Part shown: in pieces, positions 16,068 through 24,837 of the stretch | Layout of the letters: each line of letters begins with the position of its first letter | How positions within the stretch are numbered: position 1 is the first letter of the stretch | Assembly (NCBI GenBank): GCA_964453115.1 | Contig: CAYVRT010000018.1 | Span: 1-64,000, forward strand | Reading direction: 5' to 3' | DNA length: 64,000 nucleotides | Origin: JAIWNK01 sp964453115 | GTDB lineage: Bacteria > Chloroflexota > Anaerolineae > Anaerolineales > Anaerolineaceae | Translations under genes and position numbers: made by a program | Notes under the pieces: generated by a model | Seen by the model: the letters and a program-made list of their open reading frames with translations, nothing else | Database searches by the model: none | Told to the model about the DNA's origin: nothing

Positions 16068-18448
16068 ATGGATTGCCGCTTGCTCACCTGTCCGAGTTCT
16101 GCGTTCAGCGCTGTGCGCAAGCCCGGCAAAGCAGAAAAGACCACCAAAGCAACCACCAACAGCCCACACCCAACTGCGGCAAAGGCTTCCAAATGCACCA
16201 CCAGGCCATAGAAATCCATATCCACCGAATGCACCATTTGCGAGCCAACCATAAGCCCGGCCGGAACGCCGAGCATCATTGCAATCGCCGTCAGCAAGAG
16301 CAGTTCAACCAGCACCGAAACAATCACCTCGCGCCGCAGCACACCCAGCGAACGTAAAATTGCCAGCTCGGATTGTCGTTCGTGCAAACTGGCATTGACC
16401 GTATTGAGAATCACTGCCATTGTCAGCAATGCACCAAAAACAGCAAACAAAGCCGAATTGACATACCAGAAAGACAAATAGTCGTTAATGTCGCGCACAT
16501 AGGCTGCGTGGTCCTGGACCGAAACCGCACCAGGCAAGAGAGCAAGCTGCTCGCGCACGGTCTCCTGCATCCCGGCATGGGTGCGCACCAGCGCCACATT
16601 GGTCGGGAATTGACCATCCGGCGTCCAGGCAACAAACAGGCGCCGCGGCACAAACACCGGGCTGCCAAACGCCTGAGCAACAATGCCCAGAATGCGCACC
16701 TGCCGCTCTTCTTCCAGCGCCCGAATCGCGATTGTCTGCCCCACTTCCAAATGGAGCACGCGCGCCAGATTGTGTCCAACCCATACCCCATCCGATGAAG
16801 AAAAAGCCTCCTCGCCACGTAACAAGGTCAGGTCAAAGAATGGTCGCTGTTCATCCACAACAAAGGCCAGCGTATCAAACTCTTGCTGCCCGGCCTTGAC
16901 CGTCACTGGCCCAAACAAAGCTGCCTGAACATCTTGCACCCCGGCCACATCCCGCACCTGGGTTTCAATGCCATCATCCGGCGTCAGAGCAGCATTGACC
17001 AGCAGCAGGTCATATTGCTGCGATGCAAAATAATCGCCGAAGCTGAAGACCATCGAATTCAACAGCACAACGGAGGAGAAAATCATCACCGTCCCCACCC
17101 AAATGCCCAACCAGGTTGCCAAAGAGCGCCCCGGCGCCCGCAACACATTGCGCAGCATCTGCCGCAGCGAGAGGGATAAAAAGCCAAACGAGATGCGGCT
17201 CAACGCGCTCGGAATGTGCGGTGTGGGCGGGCGCAAGGCAATCCCCGGCGGCGTGCCAGATTCGCGCCATGCCGGATAGGCCCCTGCCAGGGTTGAACTG
17301 ACGACAATCACCACCGCGCCTAACAAAATGAATGGAATTTGCGGAGCATTGTTGAAATTGGGCAAATAGCCCCCCGCAATCGCATCCACAAAAGGCCACA
17401 TGGTCAGAAAAGACAGGCCATAGCCAAGCAAACTGCCTGGAATTGCACCCGCCAGGCCAAGCAGCAGCCCAAACGAGAGAAAATGCCGCACCAGTTCAAA
17501 GCGTGTCACACCCAGGGCGCGCAGCGTGCCAATTTGCTGACGTTGCGACTGCACCATGCGGCCCAACAAAATTGCCGTTACCACCACCGCCGCCAGCAAA
17601 AACATGGCCGAAAAAGCCGCCATGACCTGAAAATTGCCCGTGATATTGGCCTGAATGACCCCACCGGAAGCCGTCTGTTCACGTTCCCAAATCGTCCATT
17701 GCGGCTGATCTTCCAGCCAGCCGGTCAGCTGCTCCACCAACTGGGTGCGATCGTGCGCCACAATCTGCGCTGCCGGGTTGGGTGAACGCACCACAATTTG
17801 ATTGATTATCCCCGGCACATTGGCCCATTCTGCCAAGGCATGGTGCGAGAGCCAGGCCACCCCAAACGCCGAAGGGGTTGGAAAAGGTGATTCTCGGTCG
17901 CGCCCGCCCACCAAATATTCCGGATTAAAAACCAGGCCAGCAACACGAAAACGGCGCACCTCTCCAGCCAACCAGATTGCTACAGTATCCCCCGGGCGAA
18001 TGTGATGATAATCGGCAAAGCGCTTGAGCAGCAACACCTCATCGTCCGCTTCAATCGCCCGCCCTTCAACAATTTCAGAGCGATTGACCTCTTCCTCGTT
18101 CACAACCTCAGGCAGGCCAATCAATCGCAAATGGGTTAAAAAAGAGCTATCCGCTTGCAATTGAATGCCAGCCTCCAGCACCAATCGCCCACTGGCCGCC
18201 TGCACCCCGGACACCTCGCGCACCTCATCCAGCTTGCTCAACGGCATCCCGAATGGCAGGCGCACCTCCACATCCATATAGTTAAAATCATCATAGGCCG
18301 TATAAATGGTTTGCAGCAGGCTTTTTCCAGCCGGATAGAACGCCCCATAAAAAGCCGTCCCCATCACCAGCACCAGCCAAACTGCAAAGAACTGTCGCCA
18401 ATGCACCTTCAAATCCGCGTGTACTTTTCGTTGTAACATATTCGACAT
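16064..18448 (-). CDS. ABC transporter permease, FtsX/MacB-like, two FtsX units
   Basis: 794 aa from ATG 18448, which lies 4 bases after the stop of the ATPase gene. It has one N-terminal helix and a large extracytoplasmic domain. Helices (about 275-420) with an FtsX block (LGRMVQSQRQQIGTLRALGVTRFELVRHF) follow, then a second extracytoplasmic domain and a C-terminal FtsX block (RQSELAILRSLGVLRREVIVS). The duplicated 10-TM-like arrangement is typical of type VII-like (mechanotransmission) ABC systems that export lipoproteins, peptides or drugs. Substrate unknown. Confidence 0.88.
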   Translation of the reverse strand: MSNMLQRKVHADLKVHWRQFFAVWLVLVMGTAFYGAFYPAGKSLLQTIYTAYDDFNYMDVEVRLPFGMPLSKLDEVREVSGVQAASGRLVLEAGIQLQADSSFLTHLRLIGLPEVVNEEEVNRSEIVEGRAIEADDEVLLLKRFADYHHIRPGDTVAIWLAGEVRRFRVAGLVFNPEYLVGGRDRESPFPTPSAFGVAWLSHHALAEWANVPGIINQIVVRSPNPAAQIVAHDRTQLVEQLTGWLEDQPQWTIWEREQTASGGVIQANITGNFQVMAAFSAMFLLAAVVVTAILLGRMVQSQRQQIGTLRALGVTRFELVRHFLSFGLLLGLAGAIPGSLLGYGLSFLTMWPFVDAIAGGYLPNFNNAPQIPFILLGAVVIVVSSTLAGAYPAWRESGTPPGIALRPPTPHIPSALSRISFGFLSLSLRQMLRNVLRAPGRSLATWLGIWVGTVMIFSSVVLLNSMVFSFGDYFASQQYDLLLVNAALTPDDGIETQVRDVAGVQDVQAALFGPVTVKAGQQEFDTLAFVVDEQRPFFDLTLLRGEEAFSSSDGVWVGHNLARVLHLEVGQTIAIRALEEERQVRILGIVAQAFGSPVFVPRRLFVAWTPDGQFPTNVALVRTHAGMQETVREQLALLPGAVSVQDHAAYVRDINDYLSFWYVNSALFAVFGALLTMAVILNTVNASLHERQSELAILRSLGVLRREVIVSVLVELLLLTAIAMMLGVPAGLMVGSQMVHSVDMDFYGLVVHLEAFAAVGCGLLVVALVVFSALPGLRTALNAELGQVSKRQSI

Positions 18449-18452
18449 GTCT

Positions 18453-19157
18453 TCACCAGGAAAGTTGTCGAGGATCACGCGGGGTTGGGTTAACCTCGCT
18501 GCTTTGCACTTTGCCATTGCCAAGGCGCACAATTCGATCCGCCATCTGTGCAATCATCGCATTGTGCGTCACCAAAACAATTGTCTGACCAATTTCACGA
18601 TTCAAAGATCGCATCACATCCAAAACCTCAATCCCTGTTTCAACATCCAGGCTGCCGGTCGGTTCATCAGCCAGCACCAAAGCGGGCCTTTTTGCCAGGG
18701 CTCGGGCAATTGCCACGCGCTGTTGCTGCCCGCCTGAAAGCTGCCCCGGGTAATGTGCGGCCCGCTCTGCAAGGTGGACACGCGCCAGCAAGGTATTTGC
18801 AAGAGCAGTCTCCACATTGTTCATCTCTGCCGTCAGAGCAACATTCTCACCGGCTGTCAATGTCGGCAACAGATTGAAGAACTGGAACACAAACCCCACC
18901 TCGCGCCGCCGATACAGCGTCAGCTTTGCCTCATCCATTTCCTGCACCGCCGCACCGTTAACCCAAATTTCACCGCCATCTGCCCGCTCCAACCCACCCA
19001 ATATATTCAAGAAAGTCGTCTTACCAGAGCCACTCGGCCCCAAAACAACAACAAATTCACCCGCCTCAATTTCCAACGATAGGTGCTGCAAGGCGTAAAT
19101 GATTGTTGAACCAACGCTGTAGGACTTACATACGTCTTTCAAGACAATATAGGGCAT
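18453..19157 (-). CDS. ABC transporter ATP-binding protein, LolD/MacB type
   Basis: 234 aa. Walker A is GPSGSGKTTF, the signature motif LSGGQQQRVAIARAL, Walker B ALVLADEPTGSLD and the switch His in VLVTHNAM. The sequence VGFVFQFFNLLPTLTAGENV is characteristic of the MacB/LolD subfamily. It is the cytoplasmic motor of the adjacent FtsX-type permease. The short gap (18449-18452) between stop and the permease start indicates translational coupling. Confidence 0.95.
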   Translation of the reverse strand: MPYIVLKDVCKSYSVGSTIIYALQHLSLEIEAGEFVVVLGPSGSGKTTFLNILGGLERADGGEIWVNGAAVQEMDEAKLTLYRRREVGFVFQFFNLLPTLTAGENVALTAEMNNVETALANTLLARVHLAERAAHYPGQLSGGQQQRVAIARALAKRPALVLADEPTGSLDVETGIEVLDVMRSLNREIGQTIVLVTHNAMIAQMADRIVRLGNGKVQSSEVNPTPRDPRQLSW

Positions 19158-19197
19158 GAAGAAACCTCCACCGGCAGAAAATTTAATCTATGTCAAA

Positions 19198-22100
19198 TTA
19201 TAAAGAAGAATCGGCACCGGAAGGCGGTGTATACACCACCACTCGATTCCGTCCAGCTGCTTTGGCCTGATAGAGCGCCTGATCCACATGCGAGAGAATC
19301 GTATCGCTATCTTCGCCATGCAGCGGATAGAGCGCCAGGCCCATTGAGACCGTCATGCGCACTTCCTGCCCATCTTCACTTTGCAAGCACAATGCCTCAA
19401 TTTGTTGCCGCAGGCCTTCTGCCCGGTTCAACGCGTCCTGCGGGTGAATATCCTGCAGCACGAGCATAAATTCCTCGCCGCCATAGCGGCAAACCACATC
19501 CTGAATGCGCACCTGTCCTTCCAGCACACGGGCCAGGCCAATCAATGCCGAATCGCCGGTGCGGTGACCGTAGGTATCATTGATATTCTTAAAATGGTCA
19601 ATATCCAGCAACAAAAAGGCCGCCACGCGCATTTGCCGCTCGGAAATGTGCAGTTGTCGTTCGAGCCATTCCGAGAAAAAGCGCCGGTTATACAGGCCGG
19701 TCAATGCATCGCGCACGGCTTGCTCGCGCAATTGCTGTTGCAAAAGGATAATCGCATCCAGTTTCTCTTGCAGCCCGGCATTGGCCTGTAAAAGCTGCTC
19801 CTGCATGGCCTGCAATTCCAGGGTGCGGAATTGAACCTCCTGCTCCAATTGAATATTTGCCAGCCGGACCCTGCGCAAACGCGCCTGCACCCCCCCCACC
19901 ACCAACAAGGCAAAAGTCAGCCCAACCAGTGCATAAAACCACCAACGCCGCCACCAGGGAGGGGTAATTTCAATCACCAGGCGGGAGGGCGTCTTGCTCC
20001 AAAACCCATCATGATTGGCAGCCCGCACCAGCAGGGTATATTCCCCGGGCGAAAGATTGGTATAGGTCACCTCCTGCCGGGCCAAGGGCGGCTGCCAATC
20101 CTTATCAAAGCCAACCAGCTGGTGCTGATAGCGATTCCTGGTTGGAATGGAATAGCCCAGGGCGGCAAACCGCACGGTGAAAACCGATTGGTCGTAGCGC
20201 AGGGTAATTTTTTCGGTTTGCTCAATTGGCATTGGCAGCAATTCGCTGCCAGGCAGCACAGATTGATTGAAAAGCTGAAAATCGGTAAATACGACCCGCG
20301 GCTCAAACACATGCGGCACAATCTGCTCTGGATTGAAAAATGTGACCCCATTCGACCCACCAAAGAACAACTCCCCCATCGGCCCACGGTGCGAGCTTGC
20401 AATTTCAAACTGATCGCCCTGCAAACCATCGCGGGCATCATAATTGAAGAATTCCTCGGCCTGCGGATCAAACCGGCTGATGCCCTTGCCCGTGCTGATC
20501 CACAATTCACCTCGCGTCCCGGCCTCAATGCCCATCACCGTATCGCTTGGCAGCCCATCGGCGCTGGTATACGAATGCCATTGCCCGGTCGCCAGCTCCA
20601 GCCCACTCAGCCCCCCACTTGTCCCGGCCCAGAGGATGCCCCGCCCCTCATCCAGATGCAGGGTGTGAACCGTATCGCTCAACAAACCATCCGGCGCAGC
20701 GCGGTGATGGGTAAAAACGCCACTTTGCGGGTCGAGCCATTCCAGCCCGCCGCGGGCAGTTGCCACCCACACCCGCCCGGAACGATCCACAACCAGGTCA
20801 TAGACCGTATCCTCACTCAGCGATGTTGGATCCTGGGCATCATGTGCATAGAGCGCCTCCACCTTGCCCGTTTTGGTATTGAACAATTGCAGTCCATAGC
20901 CCAATGTCCCAACCCATAGATGGTCTGTTTCCTGCGCTGGTTGAATCACGGTTAGAAAATTGGTTGCAAACGTATCTTCATCCCCCTCAACGTGTTGATA
21001 GGAAAAGAAACGCCCGCTACGCTCATCAAAGACATTCAACCCGCCGCCAGCCGTCGCAATCCATAGCAACCGCCCAGCATCGCGATAGATGGAATAAATC
21101 CGGTCGTTCGACAAACTACGTGCATCCTGAGCGTCGTTGCGGTAAATGGTCATCTGCCCGCTGTCCCGATCGAGACGGTTTAGCCCACCGCCCAATGTCC
21201 CAAACCAGACCACCCCATCACCATCATCCCAGACAGAATACACCGCACCAACACTGAGCGAGTTGGGATCGCCCGGAATGCTGCGATACAGCCCAAAACG
21301 TTGCACCGCCGGGTCGAGTTTGTTGACACCGGCATAGCGGCTGGTAAACCACAAAACACCGGATTGATCTTGCGCAGCCCAAAAAATGTCATTGGAGCTA
21401 AGCGAAAAAGGGTCATGGACATTGTATTGATAGGAAGTGAACAGCCCGGTCTGCCGATCAAAGCGGTTCAGGCCGCCATACTCCGTCAACACCCAAAAAT
21501 TTCCCTCCCGGTCTTCAAATAAATTCCAAATTCGGTCATCGCTAATGCTGCCTGGCTGCATCGGGTTGTGGACAAATTTTTCAAACTTTCCGGTCTGCCG
21601 GTCAAAACGGTTCAGCCCGCCGCCGCGCGTCCCCACCCAAAACACACCCTGGCTGTCCTCCAACATAGACCATACATTGTCATAACTCAAGCTGTTGGGG
21701 TCTTCGGGGTCATTCACAAAAACTGTAAAATCATTCGTCTCCGGGTCGTAGCGATGCAGGCCGCGACGCGTCCCCAACCAAATGACCCCACTGCGATCCT
21801 GATAGATGCGGTAAATGACCGGTGCTGCCAGGGTGCGCGGGGTATCGGGATCTGGCAAGTAATTGGTAAACTGCTCGGTTGCGCGGTCAAAATGGCTCAG
21901 CCCGCCGCGCGTCCCCACCCAAAGGCTGCCATCTGCCGCCGCAAGCAAAGACCAGACACTATCATTCGGCAGGCTGTTAGGGTTATTGGGGTCATGCTGA
22001 TAAGAACGAAACTTCCCCGTTTTCGGATCATAGACATTGAGACCGCCCGGGTCTGTACCAATCCAAATCAGCCCATCATCCGTCTCAACCAGACAAAACA

Positions 22101-22389
22101 CATTGTTATTGCTCAGGCTATCCGGGTCTTTGTTGTCATGATAAAAATTACGGAAGGCAGTGCCATCATAGCGACTGAGCCCATTCGCTGTGGCAAACCA
22201 CAAAAAACCCTGCCGATCTTCCAACACAGATAGAACCGTTGCGTTCGGCAGTCCATCCTCTACCGTCAGGCGCTCAAAGCGCAGCGCCGGCCCCCGCTCA
22301 TCCGCTTCTGCCGCCGCTATTGAACGCACACCGCCCCAAAACAAGCTCAGGACATACAAAAACAATACGCCAACACGGATTGTTTTCAT
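19198..22389 (-). CDS. Reg_prop/Y_Y_Y sensor with diguanylate cyclase output
   Basis: 1063 aa. A signal peptide is followed by about a dozen Reg_prop repeats (LWIGTxxGGLNxFDxxTGxF pattern, residues about 40-700) forming two beta-propellers, then a Y_Y_Y domain (about 705-770, ending NHDGFWSKTPSRLVIEI). One transmembrane helix (about 785-805), a coiled coil and a C-terminal GGDEF domain follow. The active site is YGGEEF, and the upstream RIQD matches a product-inhibition I-site. It should sense an external ligand and make cyclic di-GMP. A GGAGGAAG site precedes the ATG. Hybrid Reg_prop kinases in Bacteroidota have a similar front end; here the output is a cyclase. Confidence 0.95.
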   Translation of the reverse strand: MKTIRVGVLFLYVLSLFWGGVRSIAAAEADERGPALRFERLTVEDGLPNATVLSVLEDRQGFLWFATANGLSRYDGTAFRNFYHDNKDPDSLSNNNVFCLVETDDGLIWIGTDPGGLNVYDPKTGKFRSYQHDPNNPNSLPNDSVWSLLAAADGSLWVGTRGGLSHFDRATEQFTNYLPDPDTPRTLAAPVIYRIYQDRSGVIWLGTRRGLHRYDPETNDFTVFVNDPEDPNSLSYDNVWSMLEDSQGVFWVGTRGGGLNRFDRQTGKFEKFVHNPMQPGSISDDRIWNLFEDREGNFWVLTEYGGLNRFDRQTGLFTSYQYNVHDPFSLSSNDIFWAAQDQSGVLWFTSRYAGVNKLDPAVQRFGLYRSIPGDPNSLSVGAVYSVWDDGDGVVWFGTLGGGLNRLDRDSGQMTIYRNDAQDARSLSNDRIYSIYRDAGRLLWIATAGGGLNVFDERSGRFFSYQHVEGDEDTFATNFLTVIQPAQETDHLWVGTLGYGLQLFNTKTGKVEALYAHDAQDPTSLSEDTVYDLVVDRSGRVWVATARGGLEWLDPQSGVFTHHRAAPDGLLSDTVHTLHLDEGRGILWAGTSGGLSGLELATGQWHSYTSADGLPSDTVMGIEAGTRGELWISTGKGISRFDPQAEEFFNYDARDGLQGDQFEIASSHRGPMGELFFGGSNGVTFFNPEQIVPHVFEPRVVFTDFQLFNQSVLPGSELLPMPIEQTEKITLRYDQSVFTVRFAALGYSIPTRNRYQHQLVGFDKDWQPPLARQEVTYTNLSPGEYTLLVRAANHDGFWSKTPSRLVIEITPPWWRRWWFYALVGLTFALLVVGGVQARLRRVRLANIQLEQEVQFRTLELQAMQEQLLQANAGLQEKLDAIILLQQQLREQAVRDALTGLYNRRFFSEWLERQLHISERQMRVAAFLLLDIDHFKNINDTYGHRTGDSALIGLARVLEGQVRIQDVVCRYGGEEFMLVLQDIHPQDALNRAEGLRQQIEALCLQSEDGQEVRMTVSMGLALYPLHGEDSDTILSHVDQALYQAKAAGRNRVVVYTPPSGADSSL

Positions 22390-22406
22390 TCTCTTCCTCC
22401 AATTTT

Positions 22407-22415
22407 ATTGTAGCA
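22407..22415 (-). promoter_or_regulatory. Extended -10 promoter of the Reg_prop-GGDEF gene
   Basis: TGCTACAAT on the minus strand, 17 bases upstream of the start codon, with GGAGGAAG between. No -35 at standard spacing is evident. Confidence 0.5.
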
Positions 22416-22464
22416 CAAGCCGCCATCACGCGTTATCGGGTTTCGTCCAAAATATCTGCGATGC

Positions 22465-22493
22465 TTTACGCCCTTCTTGAAACGGGGTACAAT
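22465..22493 (+). promoter_or_regulatory. Promoter of the metal ABC operon
   Basis: TTTACG (22465-22470), a 17-base spacer and TACAAT (22488-22493). The -10 box ends 8 bases before the ATG at 22502, so the transcript should be leaderless or nearly so. No Zur or MntR palindrome was recognised. Confidence 0.5.
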
Positions 22494-22501
22494 CAGACTT
22501 G

Positions 22502-23311
22502 ATGAAAAACGTTATCATTAGCCATGAGCCGGCCCGGCTTGAATTTGATCACGTCTCTGTTTCCTACGCTGGCAACCGCCCAGCCCTGGAAGAATTGAGC
22601 TTTGAGATTGCCCATGGCGCACAGGTAGCGGTTGTTGGCCCCAATGGAGCTGGAAAATCCACCCTGTTCAAAGCATTGGTCGGGCTGTTACCGTTGCGCA
22701 ATGGCGCCATCTGCATTCATGGGCAGCCGCTTGGGCATCATCAAGATTGTGTGGCCTATATTCCACAACGCGAAGAGGTAGACTGGCGCTTCCCGGTACG
22801 GGTGGAAGATGTGGTAATGATGGGGCGCTATGGAAAATTTGGCTGGTGGAAACGCCCAACAGCAACAGACCACCAAATTGTGCAGCACAGCCTGGTGCAA
22901 CTCGGCATTGCAAACCTGGCACGCCGCCCGATTGGTGAGCTTTCCGGCGGGCAGCAGCAGCGCGTCTTCCTGGCACGCGCCCTGGCACAAGAGCCGCACA
23001 TCCTGTTGATGGATGAACCATTCACCGGCATTGATGCCACCACACAAGAGGTCACACTGCGCCTGCTCGATGACCTGCGCCAAAAACTTGTCACTGTCCT
23101 GGTTTCCACCCACGACCTGGCCCTGGCAGCTGAACGGTTCGATAAGATTTTACTGCTCAATCACCGCCTGATTGCCTATGGCAGCCGCAGCGAAGTCTTC
23201 ACCACCACCCATGTTGCCGCCGCCTTTGGCGGACAGGTGCTATACCTGGATGGCAGCCTGGTGATTGATCAATGCTGCCCTGGCGAAGGACATAGCCACG
23301 ACCATGCTTAA
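22502..23311 (+). CDS. Zinc/manganese-type ABC transporter ATP-binding protein
   Basis: 269 aa. Walker A is GPNGAGKSTLF, the signature motif ELSGGQQQRVFLARAL, Walker B ILLMDEPFTGID and the His switch STHDLAL. IPQREEVDWRFPVRVEDVVMMGRYG is characteristic of the ZnuC/MntB/SitB family. The C-terminus ends with a His-rich GHSHDHA that may bind metal. A TTG three bases upstream is also in frame. The permease gene overlaps its stop by eight bases. No substrate-binding protein gene is adjacent, so that component must be encoded elsewhere. Confidence 0.93.
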   Translation: MKNVIISHEPARLEFDHVSVSYAGNRPALEELSFEIAHGAQVAVVGPNGAGKSTLFKALVGLLPLRNGAICIHGQPLGHHQDCVAYIPQREEVDWRFPVRVEDVVMMGRYGKFGWWKRPTATDHQIVQHSLVQLGIANLARRPIGELSGGQQQRVFLARALAQEPHILLMDEPFTGIDATTQEVTLRLLDDLRQKLVTVLVSTHDLALAAERFDKILLLNHRLIAYGSRSEVFTTTHVAAAFGGQVLYLDGSLVIDQCCPGEGHSHDHA

Positions 23312-24158
23312 CTGGCTGTTAGACCCCCTCTCCTATGCTTTCATGCAGCGCGGCTTGCTAGCAGCCGTGTTGGTTGGCATTCTATGCGCCGTCATTGGTT
23401 GTTATGTTGTCCTGCGCTCGATGGCCTTCCTCGGCGACGCATTGGCACACGCCATTCTGCCCGGGGTTGCCATTGCCTACCTGCTGGGCAGCAACTTGCT
23501 GCTCGGCGCGCTGGTTGCTGCCCTCATTGTGGCACTCAGCATCAGTTTTGTTTCGCGCAAAGGCGAAGTGAAAGAAGATACAGCCATTGGCATCCTCTTC
23601 TCGGCTGCGCTAGCGCTCGGTGTCGCTCTCATCAGTTCCATCCGCACCTATGCCGTAGACCTCAGCCACATCCTGTTTGGCGATGTGCTGGGCGTCAGTT
23701 CCACCGACCTGCTGCTGATTGGCATTCTCACCGCCGTGGTTTTGGGCTGTCTGTTGATTCTTTACCGCCCGCTATTGGTCGTCTCGTTTGACCCAGTGCT
23801 TGCCACCACCCTGCGGCTGCCCACCGGCTTGCTGCGCTCGTCCCTGCTCATCCTGCTCTCGATCAGCATCGTTGTCTCGCTGCAAACGGTTGGCATCGGC
23901 CTGGTCGCTGCCATGCTGGTCACACCCGGTGCGACCGCCTCGCTCCTCACCCGCCGCCTGCCGATCATGATGGCGCTGGCTGGTTTTCTGGGCGCGCTTT
24001 CCTCGGTCACCGGTCTCTACCTCAGCTATTATCTGAACATTGTTTCCGGTTCAGCGATTGTCCTGGTTGCCACCTTGTTCTTCCTGCTGGCCTTCTTCTT
24101 CGCTCCACAGCGCGGGCTTGTCTGGCAGGCAATTCACCGAAGGAGCGCAGTAAAATGA
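23304..24158 (+). CDS. Metal ABC transporter permease (ZnuB/MntC family)
   Basis: 284 aa from ATG 23304 inside the end of the ATPase gene; a longer in-frame start would add only residues antisense to family pattern. Eight to nine hydrophobic helices, with LRSMAFLGDALAHAILPGVAIAYLLG near the N-terminus, the ABC-3 family hallmark. It forms the membrane channel for zinc or manganese uptake with the preceding ATPase. Its stop overlaps the rsmI-like start by four bases. Confidence 0.93.
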   Translation: MLNWLLDPLSYAFMQRGLLAAVLVGILCAVIGCYVVLRSMAFLGDALAHAILPGVAIAYLLGSNLLLGALVAALIVALSISFVSRKGEVKEDTAIGILFSAALALGVALISSIRTYAVDLSHILFGDVLGVSSTDLLLIGILTAVVLGCLLILYRPLLVVSFDPVLATTLRLPTGLLRSSLLILLSISIVVSLQTVGIGLVAAMLVTPGATASLLTRRLPIMMALAGFLGALSSVTGLYLSYYLNIVSGSAIVLVATLFFLLAFFFAPQRGLVWQAIHRRSAVK

Positions 24159-24823
24159 ACCCTGGTGTCTTGTATATCGTTGCCACCCCCATCGGTGACC
24201 CGCGCGATATCACGTTGCGTGCCCTTGAGGTTCTGCGCGGCGCCGATGCCATTATCTGCGAAGAAATCCGGCAAGGCTCCACCCTACTCAAAAAGCTCGG
24301 CTTGCCGGCCAAAGAACTGATCCCGCTCAACGAACACAACGAAGCGCAACAAGTCGCCGACCTGGCCCTGCGCATCGTCCAGGGTCAATCGCTGGCTCTC
24401 ATCTCCGATTGCGGCACGCCTATCTTTGCCGACCCGGGCCATGCACTCATTCAGCAAGTGAGCGATTATGGGCTGCGCGTCGTTCCCATCCCCGGCCCCT
24501 CATCCCTCATGGCAGCGCTTTCCATCCTCAATTTCAAAATTGAGCAATTTGTCTATGGTGGTTTTCTGCCGCGCGATGTCACACAGCGCCGCAATGAATT
24601 GCAACGCCTGCGTGCCTTGCACATGCCCATCATCCTGCTTGATACCCCCTACCGCCTCACTGCCCTGCTGGAAGAAGTCGGGCGCAGTTTCGGCAAAGGC
24701 CACACCATCACCCTGGCCTTCAACCTTACACTGACCAATGAAGCCATTTATCGCGGCAACGTTGGTGAAGTGCTGGGGCAAGTGCGCGGGCGCAAGGGTG
24801 AATTCATCCTCATTGTTCACTAA
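24155..24823 (+). CDS. rsmI: RsmI-like 16S rRNA 2'-O-methyltransferase
   Basis: 222 aa. The tetrapyrrole-methylase fold is shown by YIVATPIGDPRDITLRALEVL, DADAIICEE-type residues (GADAIICEEIRQG), LISDCGTPIFADPGH and PIPGPSSLMAALS. RsmI methylates the 2'-O of C1402 in 16S rRNA using SAM. This copy is about 60 residues shorter than E. coli RsmI and lacks the C-terminal domain. The segment after GGFLPRD is also slightly altered, so a related TP-methylase function is possible. It is translationally coupled to the metal permease. Confidence 0.82.
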   Translation: MNPGVLYIVATPIGDPRDITLRALEVLRGADAIICEEIRQGSTLLKKLGLPAKELIPLNEHNEAQQVADLALRIVQGQSLALISDCGTPIFADPGHALIQQVSDYGLRVVPIPGPSSLMAALSILNFKIEQFVYGGFLPRDVTQRRNELQRLRALHMPIILLDTPYRLTALLEEVGRSFGKGHTITLAFNLTLTNEAIYRGNVGEVLGQVRGRKGEFILIVH

Positions 24824-24837
24824 TTCGGGAGGCTGTC

